Shown here: positions 1 through 8,633 of the stretch, piece after piece
Layout: the number at the start of each line of letters is the position of its first letter
Position numbering within the stretch: the first letter of the stretch is position 1
DNA from: Sediminibacterium goheungense
GTDB lineage: Bacteria; Bacteroidota; Bacteroidia; Chitinophagales; Chitinophagaceae
Direction: 5' to 3'
DNA length: 64,000 nt
Assembly (NCBI RefSeq): GCF_004361915.1
Contig: NZ_SNWP01000014.1
Location: forward strand, 62,001 to 126,000
Translations under genes and position numbers: made by a program
Notes under the pieces: model-generated
The model's database searches: none
Told to the model about the DNA's origin: nothing
What the model saw: only the letters and a program-made list of their open reading frames with translations

Positions 1-1100
1 AGATGCTTTATTTTGTTTGCTTTGTGAGTGAGGTCCTGGTAGTCTTTGTGCATAATGGTTACATGGCCCATTTTTCGGCCGGGCTTGGTTTGTAGTTTGC
101 CGTATAGGTGCACAAACACATTATCCATCTTCAATACCTCTTCCAGGTTTTCATAGCTTGCATTACCTGAATATCCTTCGGCACCCAGCAGGTTTACAAT
201 TGCGGATGGAAGAATGGCATCAGGGTTGCCCAGTGGGTAGCCGAGCATGATGCGCCATAACATATCATACTGGCTTGAATAATTGGCTTCAATGGTATGA
301 TGGCCGCTGTTATGAACCCTTGGAGCCGTTTCATTAACCAGCACTTCTTCATTTTTATCGACAAAAAGTTCAACCGCAAAAAGCCCCGGACTTTGTAGTG
401 CTTTTACAACCCGTAAAGCGATGGCTTCCGCTTTCCACAATACTTTTTCCGGTAAATGTGCAGGACTGATCTGGTAATCTAACAGATTCAACAACGGATC
501 AAATACCATTTCAGCAGGCGGATAGAGGGTCGTTTCTCCTTTTTCATTCATCGCCACAATCATGGCAATTTCTTTCTCTATCGGCACCATTTTCTCCAGA
601 ACAGCTGGGGCATCAAAGCCTTTACTGATATCCTGCTCATCTTTTATTACCTGAACCCCTTTGCCATCATAACCACCTTGCCCGACTTTATGTACGGCAG
701 GAAGAAAACCATGGTGCTGGGTCAATTCTGCCAATGTTTCGGTGATGATAAAGTCGGAGGTAGGAATATCATGATCCTGATAAAACTGTTTCTGCAGTAT
801 TTTATTCTTGATGGTTCTGATAGCAGATGGTTTGGGGATCACTCTTACACCCTCTGCTTCGAGTTTTTCAAGTGCATCCACATTCACTGCTTCAATTTCA
901 ATGGTAAGTACATCCAGTCCTTTTCCAAACTGATACACCGTATCAAAATCGTTGATATTGCCTTTTACAAAATGATGGCATAAATGAGCCGCCGGGCAAT
1001 TGGGGTCGTTTTCGAGAACGTATGTTTCTACTGTATAATTGGCTGCAGCCTGTAATAACATTCTGCCTAACTGTCCACCACCTAAAATGCCTGCTTTCAT
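1..1100 (-). CDS. purK: N5-carboxyaminoimidazole ribonucleotide synthase, 3' end cut off by window
   Basis: Purine biosynthesis enzyme that carboxylates AIR to N5-CAIR with ATP and bicarbonate. The protein begins MKAGILGGGQLGRMLLQAA, the typical PurK nucleotide-binding start, followed by the ATP-grasp part (KVGQGGYDGKGV, then FAVELFVDKNEEVLVNETAPRVHNSG cannot be missed as the metal/ATP site) and a C-terminal segment with LYGKLQ and GRKMGHV. Start ATG is at 1098-1100. No stop is reached before the window edge; about 366 codons are present, so only a few residues are missing. The usual partner purE is not visible and may lie further downstream. Confidence 0.96.
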   Translation of the reverse strand, partial: MKAGILGGGQLGRMLLQAAANYTVETYVLENDPNCPAAHLCHHFVKGNINDFDTVYQFGKGLDVLTIEIEAVNVDALEKLEAEGVRVIPKPSAIRTIKNKILQKQFYQDHDIPTSDFIITETLAELTQHHGFLPAVHKVGQGGYDGKGVQVIKDEQDISKGFDAPAVLEKMVPIEKEIAMIVAMNEKGETTLYPPAEMVFDPLLNLLDYQISPAHLPEKVLWKAEAIALRVVKALQSPGLFAVELFVDKNEEVLVNETAPRVHNSGHHTIEANYSSQYDMLWRIMLGYPLGNPDAILPSAIVNLLGAEGYSGNASYENLEEVLKMDNVFVHLYGKLQTKPGRKMGHVTIMHKDYQDLTHKANKIKH

Positions 1101-1158
1101 AAATGATTGAATGGGCAGCAAATATAGTTGATCCGTTTGAAGACTGAAACGGAGGTGT

Positions 1159-1545
1159 TTATACTGTTTTTGTGATGGCCCTTACTTCATAGGAATTGTC
1201 TTCCAGTGAAATTTTCGCTTCCAGATCAAGTGGAGGAAACTGCATCAGAAAATATTCGCCATACTCTACCCATTTCATAGGTATGATTTGCGATAATTCA
1301 TCAAAAAAATTGTAATAAGATGCACCTTCTTTAATGGCAGGTGTTTGTTGAGTAGCCGGAATGTTTTTTTTTTCTGTAAGCGCCTGAAATATTTGTGGTA
1401 CCCATATTGGCACATAATTTTCATCATCAAGACCGTTACCTTCCAGTATGTCTTCCAGATCAACGATCATTTCTGCAGTTGCATTTTTTCCGGTGATGGC
1501 CAGTACAAGTTGTTTCAGCGTATATAATAAGAGAGGCTCAGACAT
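1159..1545 (-). CDS. small acidic protein, candidate immunity protein for the upstream DUF4157 toxin-like gene
   Basis: Encodes 128 residues with no signal peptide or membrane segment. It is acidic and I do not recognise a named family. It starts 27 nt after the stop of the DUF4157/RNase A-like gene on the same strand, so the two are probably cotranscribed. Small acidic genes directly after a polymorphic toxin gene are commonly the cognate immunity proteins; that is inference from position, size and charge only. The alternative is an unrelated hypothetical protein. Confidence 0.75.
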   Translation of the reverse strand: MSEPLLLYTLKQLVLAITGKNATAEMIVDLEDILEGNGLDDENYVPIWVPQIFQALTEKKNIPATQQTPAIKEGASYYNFFDELSQIIPMKWVEYGEYFLMQFPPLDLEAKISLEDNSYEVRAITKTV

Positions 1546-1572
1546 AATGTAGTTTAATGCTGTGGAATTTTT

Positions 1573-2640
1573 TTAGTTGTCAGTAGCACCAGGTTTGGCG
1601 GCACTGGGGAACATGGTTACTATTTCATCATATGCCGGCGGATTTTTTAATACGATTACCACCCAGTCTACGGTGCTGCTTACTACAGCGGGAGGCACTT
1701 TGGTTTTATCGAGTGAATAGGAAATGCCTGCTTTGGCTGTATTGTAAGCAAGTGTTAAGCGGGCTTTTTTTCCGCCTTTCTTACCGGTTTTATCTGAAAC
1801 GCCGGGTTTTGCTGCATCAACCATTGCCAAAGCTACGGCATTCGTCATGATAGCTGAAGAAGCAAATTTGCTGGAAGCATCAGGAATATCAGCAACCCTT
1901 CCTGAGGGGGCAGTTCCTGTTTCAAGTCGTACTTTGTGTTGCAGTTCTGTAGTTTGCCATCCATGATCACCATAGCCATGTCCGCCATCTGCATCATAGG
2001 TTGTGGGGTCACCGGCAGTAAATGCACCCTGCAGAACAGGCGTTGAAATGGAAAAACGCTGAACAGGAGTTGCCTGTGTATGGGTATCAGTTGTTAAAGC
2101 TTTGGCACCCATAACATCAGCTTCATTCTCCAGCACTGCATCATCATTCACTGCAATACCTTTTAGTTGCGTGGTTGCCTGTACTTTGCCTTGTTTTTGT
2201 TGTACTACATGCCAGGCTTCATGCGGCAAATGTTTTTCCTGACCAGGCGCCACATGAATATCTGTACCCTGTGCATAAGCATAGGCATTGAGTTGGGCGG
2301 GTTTGGATGAATTGGTATGCACTTTCACATCATCCATGCCAACACCCGATAATTGTTCTATCCCCGATTTTAATTGATCCGGTAAACCTGTCTTATTTTC
2401 TTTTTTCTGAATAACAGAAACAGCCGGTAAGGAAAGAAGTGATTTATTGTGATTCGCCATAGACATGAATGCCTGTAATTGTGCTACCTGAGGACTGCTA
2501 TTGGCAATTTGCTGGAGTTGATAAGCACCTACGATTGCTGGGAGCGAATCAGATTCTTCTCCTGCCATTTTTTGTTCCGCCACATAATGGGCGGAAGATT
2601 TGGATTGGCTTTCTGTTGTTTGGTTGACCTGATTTTTCAT
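1573..2640 (-). CDS. DUF4157 (eCIS-associated) protein with C-terminal RNase A-like toxin domain
   Basis: 355 residues. A low-complexity N-terminus (1-85) leads into a DUF4157 domain (about 86-185) with KSGIEQLSGVGMDDVKVH, an HEAWH zinc-peptidase-like motif at 140-144 and ENEAD at 171-175. DUF4157 is known from cargo of extracellular contractile injection systems. Residues about 218-346 resemble the bacterial CdiA-CT RNase A-like toxin domain: GGH at 219-221, a second His at 226 (H-x4-H spacing), Arg238, a SSKFASSAIMTNAVA segment corresponding to the family's S-F-x-D-x-x-T-A region, and a terminal YDEIVTMFP at 337-345. No secretion signal is seen and no injection-system genes are in the window. 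The toxin assignment is by eye and needs a profile search. Confidence 0.85.
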   Translation of the reverse strand: MKNQVNQTTESQSKSSAHYVAEQKMAGEESDSLPAIVGAYQLQQIANSSPQVAQLQAFMSMANHNKSLLSLPAVSVIQKKENKTGLPDQLKSGIEQLSGVGMDDVKVHTNSSKPAQLNAYAYAQGTDIHVAPGQEKHLPHEAWHVVQQKQGKVQATTQLKGIAVNDDAVLENEADVMGAKALTTDTHTQATPVQRFSISTPVLQGAFTAGDPTTYDADGGHGYGDHGWQTTELQHKVRLETGTAPSGRVADIPDASSKFASSAIMTNAVALAMVDAAKPGVSDKTGKKGGKKARLTLAYNTAKAGISYSLDKTKVPPAVVSSTVDWVVIVLKNPPAYDEIVTMFPSAAKPGATDN

Positions 2641-2694
2641 AGTTCTTCAGCGTGAGCTGATGCTATGTTTACAAATTACTAATGTTTTCTGAAT

Positions 2695-2750
2695 AATAGC
2701 ATACTATTCTGTTTTATCTTCCATACCGGAAATTATTTGCTTAATTTTGT
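2695..2750. promoter_or_regulatory. divergent promoter region between DUF4157 gene and hppD
   Basis: TAATTTTG at 2742-2749 matches the Bacteroidota -7 box TAnnTTTG and points towards hppD. A short inverted repeat, AATAG and CTATT spaced 4 nt (2695-2708), lies between the two divergent genes and could be an operator. Only the -7 match is reasonably clear; no strong -33 box was seen. Confidence 0.4.
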
Positions 2751-2754
2751 ACCA

Positions 2755-2844
2755 ATGATTCCTGATTACCCTCATAAACTGTTCAGCGACAAGCGTTTCT
2801 GCTATTGCCTGCTGATGGAAGCATTGGCCATGGATGCCGCATAA
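2755..2844 (+). CDS. possible 29-residue leader ORF upstream of hppD
   Basis: ATG at 2755 opens a 29-codon frame ending TAA at 2842-2844, 49 nt before hppD. The peptide starts MIPDYPHKLFSDKRF and contains two Tyr and two Phe. The ATG sits 5 nt after the TAATTTTG box, close to where transcription would begin, so translation would be near-leaderless. It may be a leader peptide, a remnant or chance; there is no homology evidence. Confidence 0.25.
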   Translation: MIPDYPHKLFSDKRFCYCLLMEALAMDAA

Positions 2845-2893
2845 CAGTCTTTCCGGATTTTCTTACTATTATTCATCTTATTAAACATATTGT

Positions 2894-4024
2894 ATGGAAA
2901 CAATTACCAGTACTATGGTACCATCAAACCCCATAACTGATTTTCTCCCTTTGCAAGGCACAGATTATGTAGAATTTTATGTAGGTAATGCCAAGCAGGC
3001 AGCACATTTTTATAAAACGGCTTTCGGTTTTCAAAGTCTGGCATATGCCGGACCGGAAACAGGTGTAAAAGACCGGGCCAGTTATGCTGTTCGTCAGAAC
3101 AAACTCACATTTGTATTTACTACCGCACTTCGTACAGATAATCCCATTGCTGATCATGTATACAAACACGGAGATGGTGTAAAAGTGCTGGCATTAAGAG
3201 TGGAAGATGCAGCTGATGCCTGGAAACAAACAACAGCGCGTGGGGGAAAAAGCTATCTTGAGCCGCAGCAGTTTACAGATGAATATGGAGCGGTGGTAAT
3301 GAGTGGTATACACACTTATGGAGATACCGTGCATCTGTTTATTGAAAGAAAAAATTATACAGGCGCTTTTTTACCGGGATATCGAAAATGGAATAGCCAT
3401 TACAATCCATCAGAAACAGGACTTTTATATGTAGACCATTGCGTGGGTAATGTTGGCTGGAACCAGATGAACCCCTGGGTTAAATTTTATGAAGAAGTAA
3501 TGGGTTTTAAAAATATACTCAGTTTCGATGATAATGATATTTCTACAGAATACTCAGCATTGATGAGTAAGGTAATGAGTAATGGTAATGGTTTTGTTAA
3601 GTTCCCGATCAATGAGCCCGCTGAAGGAAAGAAAAAATCGCAGGTAGAAGAATACCTTGATTTTTATAATGGAGAAGGATGTCAGCATGTGGCACTGGCT
3701 ACCAACGATATTGTGAAAACAGTAACCGATTTGCAAAACAGAGGAGTTGAATTTCTAAAAGTGCCTACAACCTATTATGATGATTTATTAGATAGGGTAG
3801 GACATATCGATGAAGACCTGAATCCGTTGCGTGAGTTGGGTATTCTGGTAGATAGGGATGATGAGGGATACCTGCTTCAGATTTTCACCAAACCGGTTGA
3901 AGACAGACCCACCCTTTTCTTTGAGATCATTCAACGTAAAGGAGCCAAAAGTTTTGGTAAGGGTAATTTCAAGGCCCTTTTTGAAGCCATTGAGCGTGAA
4001 CAGGAGAGCAGGGGGAATCTGTAG
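2894..4024 (+). CDS. hppD: 4-hydroxyphenylpyruvate dioxygenase
   Basis: Converts 4-hydroxyphenylpyruvate to homogentisate in tyrosine and phenylalanine breakdown, using a mononuclear Fe(II). The 376-residue length is normal. Two VOC-fold halves are seen: an N-terminal one starting DYVEFYVGNAKQAAHFYKTA and the catalytic C-terminal one from about 178. The likely iron ligands are His182 (VDHCVGNV), His265 (GCQHVALATNDI) and Glu344 (LFFEIIQRKG). The C-terminal GNFKALFEAIEREQ helix that closes the active site is intact. It stands alone on the plus strand; homogentisate dioxygenase is not in the window. Confidence 0.97.
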   Translation: METITSTMVPSNPITDFLPLQGTDYVEFYVGNAKQAAHFYKTAFGFQSLAYAGPETGVKDRASYAVRQNKLTFVFTTALRTDNPIADHVYKHGDGVKVLALRVEDAADAWKQTTARGGKSYLEPQQFTDEYGAVVMSGIHTYGDTVHLFIERKNYTGAFLPGYRKWNSHYNPSETGLLYVDHCVGNVGWNQMNPWVKFYEEVMGFKNILSFDDNDISTEYSALMSKVMSNGNGFVKFPINEPAEGKKKSQVEEYLDFYNGEGCQHVALATNDIVKTVTDLQNRGVEFLKVPTTYYDDLLDRVGHIDEDLNPLRELGILVDRDDEGYLLQIFTKPVEDRPTLFFEIIQRKGAKSFGKGNFKALFEAIEREQESRGNL

Positions 4025-4418
4025 TTTTTTGCTGTGAGCTTTGAGCTACGAGCTGTGAGTTTTGATAAGTTGCATTTGAAGGATATTCAGTCTATTTGGG
4101 AGTGTAAGTATTTCTGTTTAACCAGTATAATCCCAAATCGAATGAGCGAGCCTGCCATTTATTTCAATAATAGCAGAAAATTTAAAGTAGCCACCCGTTA
4201 AGGCTCATAGCTCGAGGCGCAAAGCTCATAGCCTAATTTTTTCGATGGTAATGATTTTTAACTAGTAGTTAGCCAATTATCATAAAAAGTTAATTGGCTA
4301 ACCGCTAATAGCTAAAAGCTAATGGCGCCCCCAACAATGCGCAATATTTTCACCCCGTATTCGTTTCTTTAACAGGCTATTGAATGCCTGTTATTGTTGG
4401 TTTTGTTATTTTGCAAAC
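4025..4418. repeat. gene-free spacer with inverted short-repeat arrays
   Basis: A spacer of nearly 400 bp without a convincing gene. It holds an imperfect inverted repeat of about 29 nt made of AGCT-rich units (GTGAGCTTTGAGCTACGAGC near 4035 and its partner CTCATAGCTCGAGGCGCAAA near 4204; outer limits 4031-4059 and 4204-4232, about five mismatches). A second, perfect 12-bp stem GTTAGCCAATTA (4268-4279) with TAATTGGCTAAC (4291-4302) follows, then degenerate GCTAATAGCTAAAAGCTAA units to 4325. It follows hppD and may terminate its transcript. Confidence 0.6.
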
Positions 4419-5171
4419 ATGAAGTACCTCTCTATCTTTTGTGTTCTTGGCTTTCTGTCTACCGGGTTACAGGCACAGAATGGCTTTATTGAGAACCAGC
4501 GTGTTTTTCCACGTGTTGCTGGTGCTATCCGATCAAAAGAAGATACTTTAAAAAAACAATTTGCAGCAGCCAGGTTAAACTGGCCAGCGAAAGATATGTA
4601 TGTGAGGAGCTTTAAGTACGATAGTCAGTTGGAAGTATGGGTAAGAAATACTTCAGCAGAACCTTATAAGTTATTCAAAACCTACAAGATATGCGCTCTT
4701 TCCGGTACTCTTGGCCCAAAGCGCATGGAAGGAGATTATCAGGTGCCGGAAGGTTTTTACTATATCAATGAATTCAATCCTAAAAGCATGTATCATTTGT
4801 CGTTGGGACTGAATTACCCCAATGCCTCTGACCTTTTGCTTAGTGATTCTATCAAGCCCGGGAGTGATATTTATATCCACGGAAGTTGTGTAACAGTAGG
4901 CTGCATACCTATTCAGAACGACCAGATTGAGGAACTATATGTATTGGCCTCCCATGCGCGTAACCAGGGACAGGATTTTATTCCGGTTCATATTTACCCC
5001 GTTCGTTTCAGTAATAACCGAAGCCAGGAATACCTTTCCCGTAACAGTAAAGAAGACAGCGATTACCAGAAATTCTCCACCCGTTTAAAAGAAGTGTACG
5101 ACTTCTTTGAAGAACATAAAAAGCTACCCCTCATTTCGGTAAATAAGAAAGGGGAGTACGTAATTTTATAA
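4419..5171 (+). CDS. exported L,D-transpeptidase (YafK-like)
   Basis: 250 residues with an N-terminal signal peptide (MKYLSIFCVLGFLSTGLQAQ). The catalytic motif is IHGSCVTVGCIPI with His154, Cys157 and Cys162, the pattern of YkuD/YafK-type L,D-transpeptidases that form or cut peptidoglycan cross-links or attach proteins. Its likely place is the periplasm. I chose the ATG at 4419 because it opens directly onto the signal peptide; a frame extends upstream to 4380 but adds 13 unlikely residues. Downstream is a convergent flippase gene separated by an inverted repeat. Confidence 0.88.
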   Translation: MKYLSIFCVLGFLSTGLQAQNGFIENQRVFPRVAGAIRSKEDTLKKQFAAARLNWPAKDMYVRSFKYDSQLEVWVRNTSAEPYKLFKTYKICALSGTLGPKRMEGDYQVPEGFYYINEFNPKSMYHLSLGLNYPNASDLLLSDSIKPGSDIYIHGSCVTVGCIPIQNDQIEELYVLASHARNQGQDFIPVHIYPVRFSNNRSQEYLSRNSKEDSDYQKFSTRLKEVYDFFEEHKKLPLISVNKKGEYVIL

Positions 5172-5176
5172 TGTAT

Positions 5177-5270
5177 GATGGCTGATCGCTGATGTCGGAT
5201 ATGGGATTGGCATTGATTGATATAGGTATCGAACTGTAAAATTAAATCAGACATCAGCGATCCTACATCA
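5177..5270. repeat. inverted repeat between convergent genes
   Basis: The left arm 5177-5199 contains GATCGCTGATGTC and the right arm 5247-5270 contains GACATCAGCGATC, with partly matching flanks (GATGG and CATC) and a loop of about 47 nt. It lies between the converging L,D-transpeptidase and flippase genes and could end both transcripts. The TGA stop of the flippase gene (5268-5270) is inside the right arm. Confidence 0.65.
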
Positions 5271-6767
5271 TCCATTATTCCTCCGCCATTTATTTTTCAT
5301 TACCTCTATCAACTGCATTGCATCAGGTGTGAGTTTGAGATAGTATACACCACCAATCATGATGGAGGAGAATACAATACCATTCAGGATGATGGAAGTC
5401 CAGCCGGTTAGGTGATGGAAAGAAAAATAGCATATGCCATAGGCCGCTACACTTAATAAGATGGCATAAACGGTTTTCATATTAAATGGCTGCATATGAA
5501 ACTTGCGACGCAGAAATTCGTAGCGGATAAAATTATAGATACCATAGGCAATCAATTCGGCAATGGCTGAGCCGAGGATACCGTAATGTTTGATAAGGTA
5601 ATACGTAAGGGGAAAGCGAAGCCCAATGAGTACCACGCCACTGATAAAATCAAAACGCCAGAAAGTAGAAGTATTGATGACCATGGCATTTAAGCCTGTC
5701 CCAGCGTCAACAATACGTACCATGCTTAATACAAAAATTACCTTCATGCCATCCAAATAATCTTTCTGTATATCTAAGACAGTAATCCCTTCCTTGACAC
5801 TCAACCAGATATTGCCAAATAGAAACAAGGTTAAGATGAGTAAATTGATACAGGAGCGGGAGTAGATGCGATTGATTTCTGTATAGTTTTTATCTTTCCA
5901 AGCCCTTGATAAAAAACTGGAAGATACTGCTGTAATACTTCTTTGAGGCACCTGCAATACATTGGCCACATATTGTGCAAAAACAAAAATCCCCACAGCT
6001 TTAAGTCCAAGGATACTTGCGATGATAAAACTGTCGATCGTCGCAGCCACGGAAGCAATCAGTGTACCTCCATACAACAAGGCTTGCATGGATAGCATTT
6101 TTTTCCAGAATTTTCGTGTAACCCTGCTTAGCCTAAAATTGAAACGCAGTTTGCCAGTTTTAATCAGGTAAATAAGAAGGACTAGAAAAATTATGAGGTA
6201 TTGAAATGCAAACAGATAAATGAAAACCTCAAAGCTGATTAGCTTTAAGTAAAACAACAAAATCAGAATACAGATAAGAGACCTGAAAACAGTTTCTTTT
6301 AAAAAATTGGATACAACAGATAATTGTAAGGCCCAGCTGAATCCTTCAAGCACAGAAAAGAATAACATACCCATGGCAAAAGGAAACATCCAATAATAAT
6401 ATTGTACAATTAGTGGGGATCGGTCGATGAATTTTTTTACAAAATAGGGTTGAAATACTAGGCCGCTGACAAGTACTATGATAAAACCGATTAATGAAGC
6501 AATCATGGCCCAACTCATCAAGTCAATTTTATCCTGCGCAAGATTGTCTTTATAGTAGGGATAGAATTTATAGATTACGGGAATCATTCCCAAGGCACCA
6601 AAAGCCATCATGTTTTGGGCGAAGTCAAAGAAAATACGAGTAAGGCCAAACTGCTCAACTGTGAGAGAGCCATTCAGTGTAGATAAATAATGGTTCACAA
6701 AGCCTATCAGAAAGCCAATATAGATCAACACACTTGAAATAATGGTTTGCTTCCTGATACTTCCCAT
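5268..6767 (-). CDS. polysaccharide/oligosaccharide flippase (Wzx/MATE-like)
   Basis: 499 residues with about 12-14 hydrophobic segments through the whole length, beginning MGSIRKQTIISSVLIYIGFL and followed by a conserved GLTRIFFDFAQNMMAFGALG region. This is the polysaccharide biosynthesis protein family (MOP superfamily) that moves lipid-linked sugars across the inner membrane. The substrate cannot be told because no glycosyltransferase genes flank it. It is divergent from the peptide-binding lipoprotein at 6870. Confidence 0.85.
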   Translation of the reverse strand: MGSIRKQTIISSVLIYIGFLIGFVNHYLSTLNGSLTVEQFGLTRIFFDFAQNMMAFGALGMIPVIYKFYPYYKDNLAQDKIDLMSWAMIASLIGFIIVLVSGLVFQPYFVKKFIDRSPLIVQYYYWMFPFAMGMLFFSVLEGFSWALQLSVVSNFLKETVFRSLICILILLFYLKLISFEVFIYLFAFQYLIIFLVLLIYLIKTGKLRFNFRLSRVTRKFWKKMLSMQALLYGGTLIASVAATIDSFIIASILGLKAVGIFVFAQYVANVLQVPQRSITAVSSSFLSRAWKDKNYTEINRIYSRSCINLLILTLFLFGNIWLSVKEGITVLDIQKDYLDGMKVIFVLSMVRIVDAGTGLNAMVINTSTFWRFDFISGVVLIGLRFPLTYYLIKHYGILGSAIAELIAYGIYNFIRYEFLRRKFHMQPFNMKTVYAILLSVAAYGICYFSFHHLTGWTSIILNGIVFSSIMIGGVYYLKLTPDAMQLIEVMKNKWRRNNG

Positions 6768-6799
6768 GCCCGGTAAAAATTGATTGTTTCGGTGTTTAT

Positions 6800-6834
6800 C
6801 AAAGCTGTCTGAAACCGTTTTTCAGACAGCTTTG
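6800..6834. promoter_or_regulatory. perfect hairpin in divergent intergenic region
   Basis: CAAAGCTGTCTGAAA (6800-6814) and TTTCAGACAGCTTTG (6820-6834) form a 15-bp perfect stem with a 5-nt loop. It lies 32 nt before the flippase start and 35 nt before the lipoprotein start. The two genes diverge, so it is not at the 3' end of either; it may be an operator or part of both leaders. Confidence 0.6.
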
Positions 6835-6869
6835 TATTCATCGGCTAAAAATAGGATATTCGGGGCAGG

Positions 6870-8534
6870 ATGAAAGAATTGAAAATCATAAAATTCAGAT
6901 CAACTCTTTTTACGCTTTTGATCGGATGCTGTTTTCTGTACCAGACTGCCTGCACGGGTAAAAAAGAATCCGGGAAGATGGTTTTCTATTACAATGAAAC
7001 GACCGGTATTGCTACCCTTGACCCGGCATTTGCCAAGAACCAGTCGATCATGTGGGCCATTCATCAGGTTTATAACACATTGGTAGAAATTGACAGCAAC
7101 CTGAATATTGTTCCCTCACTGGCAAAAAGCTGGGAGATTGATGCCGGCAGAACCACCTATACTTTTCACCTCCGAAACGATGTATATTTTCATGATAGCC
7201 CTGTTTTTCCCGGTGGCAAGGGGCGTAAGATGGTAGCTGATGATGTTGTGTTTAGCCTTAACCGTATTATCGATAAAAATACCGCCAGCAGCGGCGCCTG
7301 GATTTTTAACAAACGTGTTGATACGGTTCATCCCTTTACAACCATCAATGATTCTACTTTTCAGGTAAAACTGTTACGTCCCTTTCATCCCATTCTGGGT
7401 ATCCTGAGTATGCAGTATTGCAGTATTATTCCGAAGGAAGCGGTGTTGACTTATGGCAAGGACTTCAGACGCAATCCATGTGGTACAGGGCCTTTCAGGT
7501 TTATTTCCTGGGATGAAGGTGAGGCATTGGTGCTGCATAGGAATGAGCAATACTGGGAAAAAGATAAGGAGGGGGAACGCTTACCTTATCTGGATGCAAT
7601 ACAGGTAAGTTTCTTTGATAATAAAGCCACTGAATTTTTACAGTTCAGGCAGGGTAAGCTCAGTTTCATCAATGATATTGATCCTTCTTTTAAAGATGAA
7701 TTGCTTACCAAAAAAGGGGAACTGAGAAAAGAATGGCAGGGCAGGTTGCATTTGAATAAAACGGCTTATCTGAACACGGAATATTTTGGCATACTGGTAG
7801 ATGAACAAAATCCGCTGGTGAAAAAATCACCTGTCCGGCTGAAGCTGGTTCGACAGGCCATGAATTATGCCATTAACCGGCCACAGCTGATGATGTATAT
7901 GCGCAATTCGATTGGCATTCCGGCAGAAGCTGGTTTTGTACCTGGCGGACTCCCTTCCAGAAATGTGGAATTGGTAAAAGGGTATACTTATGATCCGGGT
8001 AAAGCAAGGCAATTGCTGAAACAGGCAGGGTTTACTGATACCAGAACAATTCCTGCAATAACATTGCTTACCATTCCCATCTATGCAGATATTGCCAGTT
8101 TTGTGGCTAAGCAGATGGAAGAAATAGGACTTCCGGTACAGGTAGAGGTAATTCAGAAAAGTCTCTTACTGGAACAGACGGCCAAATCGCAGGCCTTGTT
8201 TTTCAGGGGTAGCTGGATTGCCGATTATCCGGATGCAGAAAATTATATGGCTATGTTTTACAGTAAGAACCCGGCACCGCCCAATTATACCCGCTATAAA
8301 AATCCGGTTTTCGACCAGTTGTATGAACAGGCTTTGCTGGAAACCAATGATTCTGCACGTTACGCGCTTTACCGTACCATGGATCAACTGGTAATCAATG
8401 ATGCACCTGTTATTCCCATCTGGTACGATATGGCCATTCACTTTGTACAAAACAATGTACAGGGATTCAGAACAAACGCACTAAACCTGCTTGAACTTCG
8501 AAGGGTGAAGTTGGTGGGAGCTGTTAGCTATTAG
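6870..8534 (+). CDS. peptide/oligopeptide-binding lipoprotein (SBP family 5)
   Basis: 554 residues. A lipoprotein signal ends in YQTAC with Cys28 as the likely lipid site. The mature part has the family 5 ABC solute-binding features: LDPAFAKNQSIMWAIHQVYN, LVEIDSNLNIVPSLAKSWEI, FHLRNDVYFHDS, CGTGPFRFISWDEGEALVLHRN, and a C-terminal PIWYDMAIHFVQNNVQGF. Such proteins capture peptides or nickel/heme complexes for an ABC importer. No permease or ATPase genes are next to it, so the partner must lie elsewhere or the protein acts alone. Confidence 0.92.
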   Translation: MKELKIIKFRSTLFTLLIGCCFLYQTACTGKKESGKMVFYYNETTGIATLDPAFAKNQSIMWAIHQVYNTLVEIDSNLNIVPSLAKSWEIDAGRTTYTFHLRNDVYFHDSPVFPGGKGRKMVADDVVFSLNRIIDKNTASSGAWIFNKRVDTVHPFTTINDSTFQVKLLRPFHPILGILSMQYCSIIPKEAVLTYGKDFRRNPCGTGPFRFISWDEGEALVLHRNEQYWEKDKEGERLPYLDAIQVSFFDNKATEFLQFRQGKLSFINDIDPSFKDELLTKKGELRKEWQGRLHLNKTAYLNTEYFGILVDEQNPLVKKSPVRLKLVRQAMNYAINRPQLMMYMRNSIGIPAEAGFVPGGLPSRNVELVKGYTYDPGKARQLLKQAGFTDTRTIPAITLLTIPIYADIASFVAKQMEEIGLPVQVEVIQKSLLLEQTAKSQALFFRGSWIADYPDAENYMAMFYSKNPAPPNYTRYKNPVFDQLYEQALLETNDSARYALYRTMDQLVINDAPVIPIWYDMAIHFVQNNVQGFRTNALNLLELRRVKLVGAVSY

Positions 8535-8573
8535 CCTTAAGCTTTTAGGTATTGAGTATTAGGATATATTATT

Positions 8574-8629
8574 TACTCACTACTGACTACTCACTACTCA
8601 CCATTGACCATTGACCATTGACCATTCAC
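8574..8629. repeat. 7-nt tandem array (ACTCACT / ATTGACC type)
   Basis: Eight heptamers in phase: ACTCACT, ACTGACT, ACTCACT, ACTCACC, then three ATTGACC and a final ATTCACA-like unit. The change from one variant to the other keeps the 7-nt register, which shows that the two repeat types are forms of one unit A-Y-T-S-A-C-Y. The array lies between the convergent lipoprotein and msrA genes, ending 4 nt before the msrA stop. Confidence 0.85.
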
Positions 8630-8633
8630 AAAA

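Noticed and set aside
678..983. 101-codon frame on the plus strand
   Set aside because: It is antisense to purK, which is a clear gene.
1573..2640. Active metallopeptidase call from HEAWH
   Set aside because: The motif belongs to DUF4157, where protease activity is unproven; it is described as a domain only.
4025..4418. Riboswitch or structured RNA in the long spacer
   Set aside because: The pairing is explained by inverted short repeats, and no known riboswitch core was recognised.
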